IMG/VR virus record: IMGVR_UViG_3300013100_000004
Coordinates: 1 to 45,957 of that record
DNA: 45,957 nt
Strand: one strand, 5' to 3'
Origin: a virus
The position numbers were made by a program, and so were the translations under genes. Of the stretch, positions 32,159 through 40,392 are shown piece after piece; position 1 is the stretch's first letter; each line of letters opens with the position of its first letter. Under the pieces are notes generated by a model. It was given only the letters and a program-made list of their open reading frames with translations. It made no database searches and was not told where the DNA came from.

Positions 32159-33226
32159 TTACGCGACGGTTGGAACGACGGCCTCAGTGTTGAGAAGAGC
32201 GTCCGTTTCGCGGATTGGAATGCCGCGATAAGTAAGCACTTCCTTGCCCTCGATTTCCTTTGGCACGAGGCGAACAAAGTTATCGATGGAGCCGCCGCGC
32301 GAGTTGGTGGACGCCGCGTCCAGCGCTTGCAGGACGTCAGTGTTCATGTAGATCGCAGTGCGGGCGATTGGAACAGAAGGATCGCCGTTCTTGATGTTGT
32401 TGCCGCCGCGCGCGAGCTTGCGGCCGAGCATCTTGTAGTAGCCCTGACGCATGAGGCCGAACACGTCAACAGCGCCGGACAGCATGTCCGAAACGTCGAT
32501 GTTGGCAACGCGGGCATTGTAACGCCAGTCACGAACGGACAGGCCCATATGCCAGCGGAACATTTCTTCCTTGACGTAGTAAGGGCGGCCGTTCTCATCA
32601 AGAACGCGCTGCTCTCCCTTGTCTTCGCGCTTGATGCCCGCCTGTGTTCCTTCCGGATAAATCAGATGGGTGGCGTATTCGGACCACGTCACGAACCAGA
32701 TGGAGGTATTGTCCGCGCCGGTGCCGCCGCCGTTGACGATCTGTTTGCCCGCGCCGCTTCCGCTGATCGCGTTATAGCGAGCGCCCAAGCCCTTGAAGCT
32801 TTCCGGCATGGTCGCAGTGTCCTGGTAGAACATGCCGCTTGCCATGGTCTGGTTCATACTTTCGATGAAGGACATGGCTTCCGAAAGGCGGACGGCGTTC
32901 TGGTTCTTCTTGAACAGTTCAAGAAGACGCGTGTCAACGGTCGAAAGGCCTTCAAGGAAGCCGGTCGTATCTTCGACGGTCTGGCGCTGGCTCTTCGACT
33001 GCATGATACCTTGATAGATCATGCCCCATGCAACGGCAGGCAGGCCGGTGCGGATCGAATGGCGATGCTTCTGACCGCTGTTGCACTCGACTGCAATGGC
33101 ATCGTCAAGGATTGGGTTGTTCTGCGCGAGCAGTTCAGCGACGGAAGCGATTGCCTTGTCGGCATCACTGCCGCCGCTTTTGATCATGTCGATGAGGTTG
33201 ATGAAGGTATTACCGAGCGTTGCCAT
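32159..33226 (-). CDS. Major capsid protein (355 aa)
   Basis: Placed right after the scaffold gene and before the cement protein. The sequence begins MATLGNTFINLIDMIKSGGS, has a helical segment at residues about 90-130, and an E-loop-like middle with GGGTGADNTSIWFVTWSEYA. This matches the major capsid proteins of BPP-1-like podoviruses with the HK97 fold. Its ribosome site (AAGGGG) lies at the edge of a long hairpin (33229-33276), which may tune output. Length is typical for the group. Confidence 0.9.
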   Translation of the reverse strand: MATLGNTFINLIDMIKSGGSDADKAIASVAELLAQNNPILDDAIAVECNSGQKHRHSIRTGLPAVAWGMIYQGIMQSKSQRQTVEDTTGFLEGLSTVDTRLLELFKKNQNAVRLSEAMSFIESMNQTMASGMFYQDTATMPESFKGLGARYNAISGSGAGKQIVNGGGTGADNTSIWFVTWSEYATHLIYPEGTQAGIKREDKGEQRVLDENGRPYYVKEEMFRWHMGLSVRDWRYNARVANIDVSDMLSGAVDVFGLMRQGYYKMLGRKLARGGNNIKNGDPSVPIARTAIYMNTDVLQALDAASTNSRGGSIDNFVRLVPKEIEGKEVLTYRGIPIRETDALLNTEAVVPTVA

Positions 33227-33228
33227 AA

Positions 33229-33276
33229 GTGACTACCCCTTGTTGAAATTCTGCATTTGTGCGCGGTGGTAGTCAC
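33229..33276 (-). promoter_or_regulatory. Hairpin at the ribosome site of the major capsid gene
   Basis: Perfect 9-bp stem GTGACTACC (33229-33237) / GGTAGTCAC (33268-33276) with a 30-base loop. In the leftward mRNA the 3' arm follows directly after the AAGG of the ribosome site and ends two bases before the AUG. The structure may restrain or pace capsid translation. Confidence 0.55.
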
Positions 33277-33292
33277 GCCCGATTGATCCTGC

Positions 33293-34129
33293 TTACTCTG
33301 AACCGTACAAACTTTCAAGCACGGTTGTGTTCGCTGTCTTGCCTTTTCCTGGCAATGTCGCCATTTCGCCCATTGCCTTGCCGATACGGACAAGACCTTT
33401 CACGATTGCGGGATGGTTGCCAAGGCCAGTACGGTCAAAGATCGCGTCGGCTTCCGGCGGGAAGAAAGCATTCTTCGCCTCGCGAGCCTTAGCAATGTTC
33501 TGGTCATATGCCCGGCCGCCAATTTCCTTGTCCGTCTTCAACTCCTCGCCCCAGGTCGCAACCTGTTCCGCGTGGGCTTCCGACTGCTTTGCATAGAGCT
33601 TGACCTGCATGGCCGACAGCTCTTTAACGTCTTCCTTCGACCAGCCGCGCCTGGAGGCGAACTCGCGGAATTCCTTGTCAACGGCCGGATCAAGCTCGAA
33701 GCCTTCCGGTACTTCCACGAATTCATATTCTTCGGCCTTGACCGGAAGTTGCTCTTCCTTCTTGTCCTTGTCGTCGGCCTTGGGCTTGGCCTTGTCATGT
33801 TCAGCCTTGGCGGCCGCGTTCTCTTCGTCCGTCTTATCCGGATCGTTTTCATATTCCTTCCAAGCGGCCTTATCGTCGGGCTTGTCGTCGGCCTGGGTGT
33901 CGTCTGGCTTGGGATCGTTGCCGCTCTTGTCGTCGTTGCCATAGAGCGCGACGTCCGCTCCCTTGTCTTCCGGAGCGTCGGCAGTGCCGCCGGTCAATGC
34001 AGTAGAGCCACCGCCGGACGTATCGTCGCCGCCGCCCTCGCCATCGACAGAGCAAAAGAACATATCATTGGCGGAAGCCAGAGCGGTCGAGCCGAGGAGG
34101 CCAGCCAGGAGGAGAGATTTGATATTCAT
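33293..34129 (-). CDS. Scaffolding protein with signal-peptide-like N-terminus (278 aa)
   Basis: Residues 50-130 are very acidic and Lys-rich low complexity. Residues 150-278 are helical, with EFREFASRRGWSKEDVKELS, then FPPEADAIFDRTGLGNHPAIVKGLVRIGKA and a C-terminal LYGSE. This C-terminal pattern is typical of scaffold proteins of podoviruses. The position before the capsid gene agrees. Oddly, the first 21 residues, MNIKSLLLAGLLGSTALASA, read as a Sec signal peptide. The start at 34129 has a GGAAAACCGGAA ribosome region and ATGA overlap. An internal Met at residue 23 lacks a site. Confidence 0.85.
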   Translation of the reverse strand: MNIKSLLLAGLLGSTALASANDMFFCSVDGEGGGDDTSGGGSTALTGGTADAPEDKGADVALYGNDDKSGNDPKPDDTQADDKPDDKAAWKEYENDPDKTDEENAAAKAEHDKAKPKADDKDKKEEQLPVKAEEYEFVEVPEGFELDPAVDKEFREFASRRGWSKEDVKELSAMQVKLYAKQSEAHAEQVATWGEELKTDKEIGGRAYDQNIAKAREAKNAFFPPEADAIFDRTGLGNHPAIVKGLVRIGKAMGEMATLPGKGKTANTTVLESLYGSE

Positions 34130-34476
34130 TTCCGGTTTTCCTTTATCATCAACAGAACGTTATCGGGCATGATTGCCCAAAGCTTTTCATAAAGCTCTAC
34201 CGCACCGGCATGATTGCCCGCAAGATAGGCAGTGTTGTGCGGCGACGATGGATCATAGGGTACATTCCAATACCCCATGGCGTCTAGCCTATCGTAGAAA
34301 ACGAGACGGCCGCGCCAGTCTGAAAGCATGAAGCGGTAAGCCTCGTCTAGCTCTTGCGCCTTGTCGTTGGCGACAAGCTTCTTCCGCTTCCGTTTCTCTT
34401 TCTCCTGTGGCGGATCAAGATAGGGGAGACCGGCCGAGCGCTCTTGCATATAGCCGTCTTCGTCATCCTCAGTCAT
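34126..34476 (-). CDS. Bbp19-type head protein (116 aa)
   Basis: The C-terminal half, FMLSDWRGRLVFYDRLDAMG, then HNTAYLAGNHAGAVELYEKL and a final MIKEN, matches the small Bbp19 family of BPP-1-like phages. The N-terminal half is basic with EKEKRKRKKL. The function is not established; the gene is always in the head block between portal and scaffold. ATGA overlaps on both sides show coupled translation. Confidence 0.8.
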   Translation of the reverse strand: MTEDDEDGYMQERSAGLPYLDPPQEKEKRKRKKLVANDKAQELDEAYRFMLSDWRGRLVFYDRLDAMGYWNVPYDPSSPHNTAYLAGNHAGAVELYEKLWAIMPDNVLLMIKENRK

Positions 34477-34760
34477 ATGCCCATGGCCCTTTCGATTGCC
34501 TGACGCTTGCAGGCGTCCCAGGCGTTGCCGCAAAGTCCATCCAGCTTGACCGCCTCTATCCTTTCAGGTGATCCGGCCGGATACTTGGAAAAGTGGTTTT
34601 TGCCGAACCTTTGGCGATACAGGCGGAAGAGACGCAACTTTCGCTTCCTAAGCCGTGGCGAAACGCTAAGCCAATGGGTTGAACAAAGGTATTCCGTCCA
34701 CCCCTTGTCGCCTCGGCAAGTCCTTTTGCATCCAGGTACGCAACAGGCTAGTCTCTCCAT
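34473..34760 (-). CDS. Small Cys/basic protein in the head block (95 aa)
   Basis: The N-terminus has C6-C7, C11, C15, C26 and H29 (CCVPGCKRTC, YLCSTHWL), a likely zinc site. The rest is Arg/Lys-rich helix with a later Cys pair. Such proteins occur after portal genes in some podoviruses but have no agreed function. TAATG overlap with the portal gene stop and ATGA overlap with the Bbp19-type gene show it is part of the operon. Confidence 0.72.
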   Translation of the reverse strand: MERLACCVPGCKRTCRGDKGWTEYLCSTHWLSVSPRLRKRKLRLFRLYRQRFGKNHFSKYPAGSPERIEAVKLDGLCGNAWDACKRQAIERAMGI

Positions 34761-36511
34761 TAGAACAACCTCTGTGGGCCGCCGCCAAGAATGTCGGCTA
34801 GTAGGTTGCTATCGCGCCCGCTATCGGCCTCAGAGAGAACCTTTGCAGTTTCCGCGCTTTGCTGCGCAACGGCCGCGTTCTGCATTTGCGCTTGCTGTTG
34901 CTGGCGTTGCTGGCGAAGTTGCGCAACTTGCTCATCACTGCGCACCATGGAGGCAGGGACGCCGACCACGTCCGCATATTCGTCAACGGTCTGATCCATG
35001 TCCCACTTGTCCAGGATTTCAGGATTGCCCGCCGCAAGGTTTCCGAGGAAGCCGGAGAACCGTTCGATAGGACCGGCACCGATTGCGCGCTGTGCCGTGG
35101 CAAGAAGCGAGATGTATTCAACCTCAAGCTCGTATCCGTCCATAGCTTTCGGCGGCGGCGGCAAGACGCGATGCCGGGCCAAGATGCCAAGCGCTCGCTT
35201 GACGTCATGGTTGAGGCCTTCATAGTGAGTACGCTCCAGGACCGGGCCGAGAGCGATAAGCTTTTCCTCGTGGCGCTCTGCAATCTCGGTTGCCGTGATC
35301 TGGCGTCGGTCGCTTTCGAGCGTCGCCAGGAACAGATTGACGAAATAACCGACGTCAATCCTTTGCTCCAGAACGTTCATCTCCATCATTACGGCTTGGA
35401 GCTGCGGTCCCTGGATTTCATAGAGGGGACGGATAGGCATTCCGCCGCCGCCAGCGGCCGTAATGTCAGGATAAAACGAGTTTGCGCCGGGCATATGGTT
35501 GACGGTGAATTTGGCCTTCTTCATCGATGCCGGAGCCTGGGTCGCAGGCGTCGCCATCTTATCGACCATCTGGCCCTTGCGGCGCTCCAGGATTTGCAAG
35601 CTCTTGACCGTGGGTAGGACAAGGCCGCCTGGGCCATCGCCGTAGACATCTCCCGGCTGCAAATCCCAACGTGGCGCGGATATGGGGTTCTCATTCGATC
35701 CGGCCACGCCAAGCACGGCGTTGTCATCCGTATCCGAGACGTCCAAGCAATAGTAAACCTTGGAATACGTCATACCGAGCGGACCGCGCGCGCCGCGAAC
35801 ATAGTGGATATTCGGCTGGTCTACGCCGATGATTGTCCACATCCTGTCATATTCGCCCTTGTCATACGCCGCTCTGATTTCACTCGGAATGTTTCCGGTC
35901 GGGCCGAACTCCTCGATAATGTTGAGCGTGGTTCGCTGCAAATCGCGATACATGGTATCGACCACGCCGCGCTTATCGACGGAAAGATAATACTCGCCTG
36001 GAGGAGACGCGTATCCATTCAGAACGTTGTCAAAGTCTTCATCGAGCAAGACCGGACCTTGACCAAAATCGGCCATGTCCCGATAAGACGATTGCTTGAC
36101 ATGGTAGTAATTCGAAGAGGCAAACACCTCGTAGAGATACAGCTCCACGATGTTAAGCCACATCTTCACCTCTTGGCTTTCGTTCAGATCGCGGTTAGGC
36201 GTCTTGAGCTTGAGCCACGGCCGAGACGGCGACGACACACCCGCGAGCATACCAGCGCCGCACGTCCGGCTTGCGAATGTGCCTTTCTCATTGAGGATAA
36301 CTTTCGAGCGCCGACGCTTGCGGTTGTTGCCTACAAGATACCGGCCCAAACGAAGCTGAATATATTCGGAAATGTCTTTCCATTCTTCGAGATATTCAGT
36401 CCGCTCATTGGAGAGCTGAGACCGGCGAGCCTCAAACTCTTGCCGCTTCGTCACGAAAGGGAGCTTACGCGGCGGTGGCAACGTGAGCTTTGGAGCTTCG
36501 CCTAGTTTCAT
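34760..36511 (-). CDS. Portal (head-to-tail connector) protein, BPP-1 type (583 aa)
   Basis: Opening residues RRSQLSNERTEYLEEWKDIS, then GRYLVGNNRKRRRSKVILNE and a TFASRTCGAGMLAGVSSPSRPW segment, are characteristic of podovirus portal proteins. A Gln-rich helix (about 545-560, RQQRQQQQAQMQ) near the C-terminus fits the crown or barrel. It forms the dodecameric DNA gate and the platform for terminase and adaptor. Length is normal. The start overlaps the stop of a 34-residue gene by TAATG. Confidence 0.93.
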   Translation of the reverse strand: MKLGEAPKLTLPPPRKLPFVTKRQEFEARRSQLSNERTEYLEEWKDISEYIQLRLGRYLVGNNRKRRRSKVILNEKGTFASRTCGAGMLAGVSSPSRPWLKLKTPNRDLNESQEVKMWLNIVELYLYEVFASSNYYHVKQSSYRDMADFGQGPVLLDEDFDNVLNGYASPPGEYYLSVDKRGVVDTMYRDLQRTTLNIIEEFGPTGNIPSEIRAAYDKGEYDRMWTIIGVDQPNIHYVRGARGPLGMTYSKVYYCLDVSDTDDNAVLGVAGSNENPISAPRWDLQPGDVYGDGPGGLVLPTVKSLQILERRKGQMVDKMATPATQAPASMKKAKFTVNHMPGANSFYPDITAAGGGGMPIRPLYEIQGPQLQAVMMEMNVLEQRIDVGYFVNLFLATLESDRRQITATEIAERHEEKLIALGPVLERTHYEGLNHDVKRALGILARHRVLPPPPKAMDGYELEVEYISLLATAQRAIGAGPIERFSGFLGNLAAGNPEILDKWDMDQTVDEYADVVGVPASMVRSDEQVAQLRQQRQQQQAQMQNAAVAQQSAETAKVLSEADSGRDSNLLADILGGGPQRLF

Positions 36512-36615
36512 TAGAATGGCCTCAAAAAGTACCAGATTGCGATAACGGCATAACCTACGCCAAAATACCAGAGCGCGCCACGCGGCGAGCCTAGCCAGTA
36601 TCGAAAGCGTTTCAT
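36511..36615 (-). CDS. Tiny membrane peptide upstream of the portal gene (34 aa)
   Basis: A short basic, aromatic N-terminus (MKRFRYW) precedes one hydrophobic helix rich in Trp, Tyr and Phe (residues about 12-31). The TAA overlaps the portal ATG (TAATG), and the ATG lies one base after the previous gene's stop. That spacing is the main support that it is real. It has no known function; it may serve only to couple portal translation. Confidence 0.65.
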   Translation of the reverse strand: MKRFRYWLGSPRGALWYFGVGYAVIAIWYFLRPF

Positions 36616-36616
36616 A

Positions 36617-36817
36617 TCACTGCCCCAGGAGCGTCTTGCCAGTGGTCGGCACGGTTCCGCCGCCTTGCGTCAGGATTGTGGACGCCGATCCGGCGGCGGC
36701 GCGTAGACGCTTTTGCGCGTCCTGCCCTGCCTTCTGTACGTTCGGGTCTTGCACCTGGGCAGGCTTTTGGATTGCTTGTGGTTCGGGTGCGGCCGGGGTT
36801 GAGCCAAACATGCACAT
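36617..36817 (-). CDS. Small Pro/Gln-rich virion-region protein (66 aa)
   Basis: MCMFGS, then a Pro/Gln-rich linker (TPAAPEPQAIQKPAQVQDPN) and a helical end finishing TTGKTLLGQ. Short proteins with the same start and KTLLGQ-type end occur beside terminase genes in podoviruses; the role is not known. GGAG ribosome site seven bases before the ATG. A competing reading frame on the same strand is Arg-rich and judged spurious. Confidence 0.72.
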   Translation of the reverse strand: MCMFGSTPAAPEPQAIQKPAQVQDPNVQKAGQDAQKRLRAAAGSASTILTQGGGTVPTTGKTLLGQ

Positions 36818-36830
36818 GCTCGCTTCTCCT

Positions 36831-38387
36831 TTACGTGCGTTCGTAATCGACGCCTATCACATCGGCATCCCTTTCGCCAGCCATCTCGCGGCGAGTATCT
36901 TCAACCGTTCGCATGGCAACAGGAACGGCAAACGTCAGAGCAAAGGCGTCCGCACGGTCGGGCGAACCGTCGCCGCCATCCGCGCCGCCTGCCTTCGTCG
37001 CTCGCTTTTTCAATTCTTCCTTGCTTTCAATCTTGACGGCCGTTCCCTTCTTGCCTTGCACCATCGAATATTGGCGCGCGGTAAGCTGTCGCTTGAGGAT
37101 AGGGTCTTTCACCGGCAGGCAGACACCGACTTGCTTCAACCACTTGCGCGCCTCGCCGAGCATGTATGTTGCCATGTCCGCGTATTCAGGCTCAGGAGAC
37201 GTTCCGCCGAAGTTGATTTCGTTCACATTGGGAACGCCCCATCCTCGCAGGATATCGATAACGCCAGCGCCATTGTATCCGACGTCGATGTTGATGGCGT
37301 CGGGCAGGTGATCCATTGCGAGCTTTCGTATCTCGTATGCTATCTGGTCGGTAGGCATCCCACGAAAACGCAGCGGTTCAATGGTCCTAGCATCTCGACC
37401 ACGACGGACATGAATAACCGTTTCGTCATCCCCGTATCTAGCGGTGTCAACGCCGAAGATAACAGGATCGTGGATCGACGGCGCTGGCGAGCGCTCATCA
37501 CTCATTGCCATGGTCACGAGGTTTGTTGGGACGAACTGTCTATCACCAGTCACGGGGAATTCTCCTAGAACGCGGACCTTCACGTAATCGCTGTCAATTC
37601 CGTAGTCTTCAATCCACTGCTTGATAAGCTCTTTATTCGTCATCTTCGCGTCGCGGCTGTCCACCTGGAAAGTCTTGAAGCGGTGGCGCATTTCGTGATG
37701 CGTATCGAAGAAATAGCCTTGTGGCTTTGTCGGGTTGCCAAACAGGAACATCATCGGTTCGCCGTCCGTCAAGCCGCCTTGGGCAGTCTCCAGGATGATG
37801 CGCGCAACTTCCGACGCTTCATCGAACACATAGAACGGCGTCGAGGTCGCAGCGTGGACGCCAGCGAACGCGGCCGGGCGATGCTCATCCCAGGCGACGG
37901 CGTTGGTTCTCCAGGTTTCCGGGTGGAGCTTGTGCGCAAACTTCATAGCGCCACGGCCGGACGTGATCCGGAACCATCGGCGGGTAATCATGAGGTTGGC
38001 CCACTTGACTATTTCGGGCCATGTCGTGGTTTCAAGCTGCGGCACGCTGTTGGCAGTCACGCGGCCACGGCAGTGAGGGCGCGTTGACATGATGAAACCG
38101 ACGATCCAGGCAACAAGGCCGGACTTGCCGACGCCGTGTCCTGATGTGGTCGAGGCCATGAACGGCATGACAGGCGTTCGGCCGTCGAAATCCTTGCGCC
38201 GTATCTCCTCGCCCCACTCGCGCAGAAAGCCTTGCTGCCAGTTATCGGGACCGTCGAAGCCGTCTAACTGATCCTCGCCCCACGGATACGAAAAGCGGAC
38301 CCATTCCAAGGGGTCTTGGGATAGGTCCGCCATTTCAATCGCAAGATGCTTATCGGCTTCCGCGAGACTGTTGTATTTGATCGTCAT
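36831..38387 (-). CDS. terL: Terminase large subunit (518 aa)
   Basis: Walker A SGHGVGKSG (GHGVGKS at 83-89), Walker B FYVFDE at 185-190, and a C-terminal RuvC-like nuclease: FGVDTARYGDDETVI (first Asp near 314), INIDVGYNGAG, and PDRADAF near the end. It pumps DNA into the procapsid and cuts the concatemer. Length is normal. It lies between the small subunit with an unknown gene on one side and the portal block on the other. Confidence 0.95.
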   Translation of the reverse strand: MTIKYNSLAEADKHLAIEMADLSQDPLEWVRFSYPWGEDQLDGFDGPDNWQQGFLREWGEEIRRKDFDGRTPVMPFMASTTSGHGVGKSGLVAWIVGFIMSTRPHCRGRVTANSVPQLETTTWPEIVKWANLMITRRWFRITSGRGAMKFAHKLHPETWRTNAVAWDEHRPAAFAGVHAATSTPFYVFDEASEVARIILETAQGGLTDGEPMMFLFGNPTKPQGYFFDTHHEMRHRFKTFQVDSRDAKMTNKELIKQWIEDYGIDSDYVKVRVLGEFPVTGDRQFVPTNLVTMAMSDERSPAPSIHDPVIFGVDTARYGDDETVIHVRRGRDARTIEPLRFRGMPTDQIAYEIRKLAMDHLPDAINIDVGYNGAGVIDILRGWGVPNVNEINFGGTSPEPEYADMATYMLGEARKWLKQVGVCLPVKDPILKRQLTARQYSMVQGKKGTAVKIESKEELKKRATKAGGADGGDGSPDRADAFALTFAVPVAMRTVEDTRREMAGERDADVIGVDYERT

Positions 38388-38403
38388 CGCGAGCGGCTAG
38401 CCC

Positions 38404-38760
38404 TTAATGCAGCGTCGCGGCAATCGCGGCGTGTGAAGGTTCCTGCATGAGCTGGTGCTTGAGGAAAGCGAGTTGCTTTACCCCGGCCTTGTTCAGCCAG
38501 TCGGCCTTGGCCTGTAACATGTCGTTCTCAATCATGCCCTTGATTGTTGCTTCGATCTGAACGCGCGCCATGTGGTGCATGAGGCGTTGCGTCTGGTCGG
38601 TCTCATGGATCGCGTCCATGATCATCGATCCGACCTTACGGCCGCGAATGTGGTTTGCATCGTTCTCCGTTGGCATATAAACCGGCTCGCCATCCTGGTC
38701 GTATCCAGGCGTTCCGGCTCTTGCGGCTTTCAGTTCCTTGTATCCCTTGGGGTCTTCCAT
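38404..38760 (-). CDS. Hypothetical protein between terminase subunits (118 aa)
   Basis: A helical protein without recognised domain. It begins MEDPKGYKELKAARAGTPGY and has helices around IRGRKVGSMIMDAIHETDQT and RVQIEATIKGMIENDMLQAK. The ATG at 38760 has GGAGAACGAAT upstream and lies inside the end of the small terminase gene. Its position suggests a packaging accessory role, inferred only from place. Confidence 0.75.
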   Translation of the reverse strand: MEDPKGYKELKAARAGTPGYDQDGEPVYMPTENDANHIRGRKVGSMIMDAIHETDQTQRLMHHMARVQIEATIKGMIENDMLQAKADWLNKAGVKQLAFLKHQLMQEPSHAAIAATLH

Positions 38761-38773
38761 ATTCGTTCTCCGG

Positions 38774-39544
38774 TTAATCGGCTTCATCGCCGTTCCAATC
38801 GCCGAGGTGTTCAGTCTCAGCCTGATCGCGGGCGCGGTCATTCGCTTCCGCAATTTCTTCATCCGATAGCGCTTCGTCATCTTCGGCTTGTTCCGCAAGG
38901 CGTCGAGCGCGTTGCTCTTTCTTGCGGCGCGTCATGATGTCGGCAGCGTCGGTAATATCATTCACCTCAACCACGTCTGTAAAGAGCTTGAAGTGTTTGC
39001 CCAGGGCTTCCAGCGCTCCGAGCTTTGGCGCTAGCTTGAGCTTGATGCTCTTGACGCGTTCAGCATCCTCGCCCTTGCCTTCCATGTAGGTGTCAATCGT
39101 CATCTCCTGGACGGCCGCATATTGCTCACGAGATAGGCCGGACAGGTCATAGCCGACCGGCTGGCCGTCTTGCCCGATAACGAGGAAGTCAACCATGTTG
39201 GACATGGCGAGCTTTGCCAGCTCTTCAAGCACGGTCTCTTTCGTCAAAGCCAGCCGGGCTTTGATTTCCTCGCGCATGTGTTTGATGTAATCGCGGATCG
39301 CAGGCACGGCCAGGAGCTTGTTTCCCTGGAGCCGGGCAAGGGCAAGGTTCGGCTTGCTGTCAAAGAAACCGTCAGCGTCTTCACCTTGTCGCGGCCGGAA
39401 TGCTTCTGCCCAGGCGCGCGCAACATCGCCATGCCGCAAGTAGGCCTGGACGAACGACGCTTGTTCAACCGTCCAATCATGGTTCTGCCATGCTGGCGTT
39501 GCCTCTTCGACCGTGTCGAATTCCTGGATTGTCGGGCGAGCCAT
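38774..39544 (-). CDS. terS: Terminase small subunit (256 aa)
   Basis: Residues about 20-110 follow the Terminase_2 pattern: WTVEQASFVQAYLRHGDVAR, AWAEAFRPRQG, then AVPAIRDYIKHMREEIKARL and LTKETVLEELAKLAMSNMVD. The rest is LSREQYAAVQEM and a helix ending in ALGKHFKLFTD, then a charged tail. It recognises the packaging site and loads the large subunit. Longer than the smallest members but within range. Confidence 0.87.
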   Translation of the reverse strand: MARPTIQEFDTVEEATPAWQNHDWTVEQASFVQAYLRHGDVARAWAEAFRPRQGEDADGFFDSKPNLALARLQGNKLLAVPAIRDYIKHMREEIKARLALTKETVLEELAKLAMSNMVDFLVIGQDGQPVGYDLSGLSREQYAAVQEMTIDTYMEGKGEDAERVKSIKLKLAPKLGALEALGKHFKLFTDVVEVNDITDAADIMTRRKKEQRARRLAEQAEDDEALSDEEIAEANDRARDQAETEHLGDWNGDEAD

Positions 39545-39548
39545 TCGA

Positions 39549-39854
39549 TTACCTTACAAGCATGATGACCAGGGCGACGACGATCAAGACGATTGCCCAG
39601 GTGTACGCGGCATATGCCACAAGCGAAATGAAATTCGGGATCGTCCGGGCATATTGCCGAGCATCTTCCGCAATGCAGAAACCGAGCTGCGACACGTAGG
39701 ACAGGAAGGCGGCAAAGACCGCCAGCTTTACGATGGAGTAAATCTCCAGGTAGAAGCCATAAGCCATGAGGCCGACGATACCGATTGCAGCGAATGCGGC
39801 TCCGGCCTGGATCATGGCGGGCAGCATAGTGCTAGGCTGATATGTGGAATTCAT
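39549..39854 (-). CDS. Three-helix membrane protein, first gene of the late operon (101 aa)
   Basis: Three hydrophobic helices (about 14-36, 42-60, 75-100) with a short cytoplasmic-looking loop EDARQYARTIP. GGAG is eight bases before the ATG at 39854; the ATG at 39860 is too close to it. The function is unknown. A second holin or a superinfection protein is possible. It follows a leader of about 280 bases from the probable late promoter. Confidence 0.72.
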   Translation of the reverse strand: MNSTYQPSTMLPAMIQAGAAFAAIGIVGLMAYGFYLEIYSIVKLAVFAAFLSYVSQLGFCIAEDARQYARTIPNFISLVAYAAYTWAIVLIVVALVIMLVR

Positions 39855-40145
39855 TGTCATCTCTCCGGTTGATGTGAGGCATCTCTTATCGCACCGCCGG
39901 AGCTTGGACGCAAGGTCGGCAGGCCTTCATGTGAAGAGGTGTCGGCCCGGCCGTCTAGGCGACTGACCGGGCCATGCTTTGAGTATTCGCCTCGTCATGC
40001 TGATACGAAGCTACTAGCTCAATTCCTTGCGCGTGCAATACCTAAGAGTTGGCTCCGGAATATCCGGCCTCATCGCGCCCTCGAACCAGCAGATATCCGT
40101 TTCTTGCATCCCGATAGGGCGAGGCGGCTTCACTGGTTGACGCGG
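39855..40145 (-). other. Leader region of the late operon, no confident gene
   Basis: No sure gene was seen in this GC-rich stretch. It holds a stem of GGCCCGG (39944-39950) with CCGGGCC (39967-39973) and, on the minus strand, three short frames. The best is 31 residues, beginning MQETDICWFEGAM; the others are 23 and 14 residues, linked by ATGA. None has a strong ribosome site. A plus-strand GTG frame at 39939-40196 is Arg-rich and judged spurious. The region may be an untranslated leader or contain the packaging site near the terminase genes. Confidence 0.4.
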
Positions 40146-40173
40146 ATCATATCAAATATTCTGCCCGCAGCAA
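40146..40173 (-). promoter_or_regulatory. Probable late-operon promoter (extended -10)
   Basis: On the minus strand, TTGCTG (40173-40168), 16 bases, then TGATATGAT with -10 TATGAT (40151-40146) and the extended TG. It would transcribe the leftward structural operon from about 40139. The -35 is weak, so an activator may be needed. Confidence 0.5.
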
Positions 40174-40202
40174 GTCGCGTGTCGGCAACCGTCTAGCCAC
40201 TC

Positions 40203-40219
40203 GTTGACTGACTGTGAAC
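40203..40219. promoter_or_regulatory. Operator dyad A3
   Basis: GTTGAC-TGACT-GTGAAC, the leftmost site of the group in the AT-rich block. It is about 30 bases upstream of the probable late-operon -35 and so could also affect that promoter. Confidence 0.75.
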
Positions 40220-40342
40220 ATATTAGCGTTTACTTAACACCATGTCTCAACACTCCCAATAGGTTTGCAATACCCTTTTGTATGAAAACACTACTACTCT
40301 TTTTATTGTTCAATGATATCAATACCATAGCCCATGTAATAT

Positions 40343-40376
40343 GTTGACTTAATGTGAACTTTTACAGCTTGTGAAC
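40343..40376. promoter_or_regulatory. Tandem operator dyads A4 and A5
   Basis: Two directly adjoining 17-bp sites: GTTGAC-TTAAT-GTGAAC (40343-40359) and TTTTAC-AGCTT-GTGAAC (40360-40376). The second has a T for G in the first base. Back-to-back placement suggests cooperative binding. Confidence 0.75.
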
Positions 40377-40392
40377 GATAATCCATCCATTT

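Noticed and set aside
36612-36815. A 67-codon Arg-rich frame overlapping the 66-residue gene
   Set aside because: Shadow frame; the 66-residue frame has the ribosome site and a known-looking pattern.
31032-39544. A diversity-generating retroelement, because the head genes resemble BPP-1
   Set aside because: No reverse transcriptase, no template/variable repeat pair and no Mtd-like gene were seen.
39961-40140. A tRNA-like stretch containing a T-loop-like sequence on the minus strand
   Set aside because: I could not build an acceptor stem, D arm and anticodon arm at the right distances.
39939-40196. An 85-codon plus-strand frame starting with GTG
   Set aside because: Arg-rich composition with no good ribosome site, lying opposite the probable late promoter; likely spurious.
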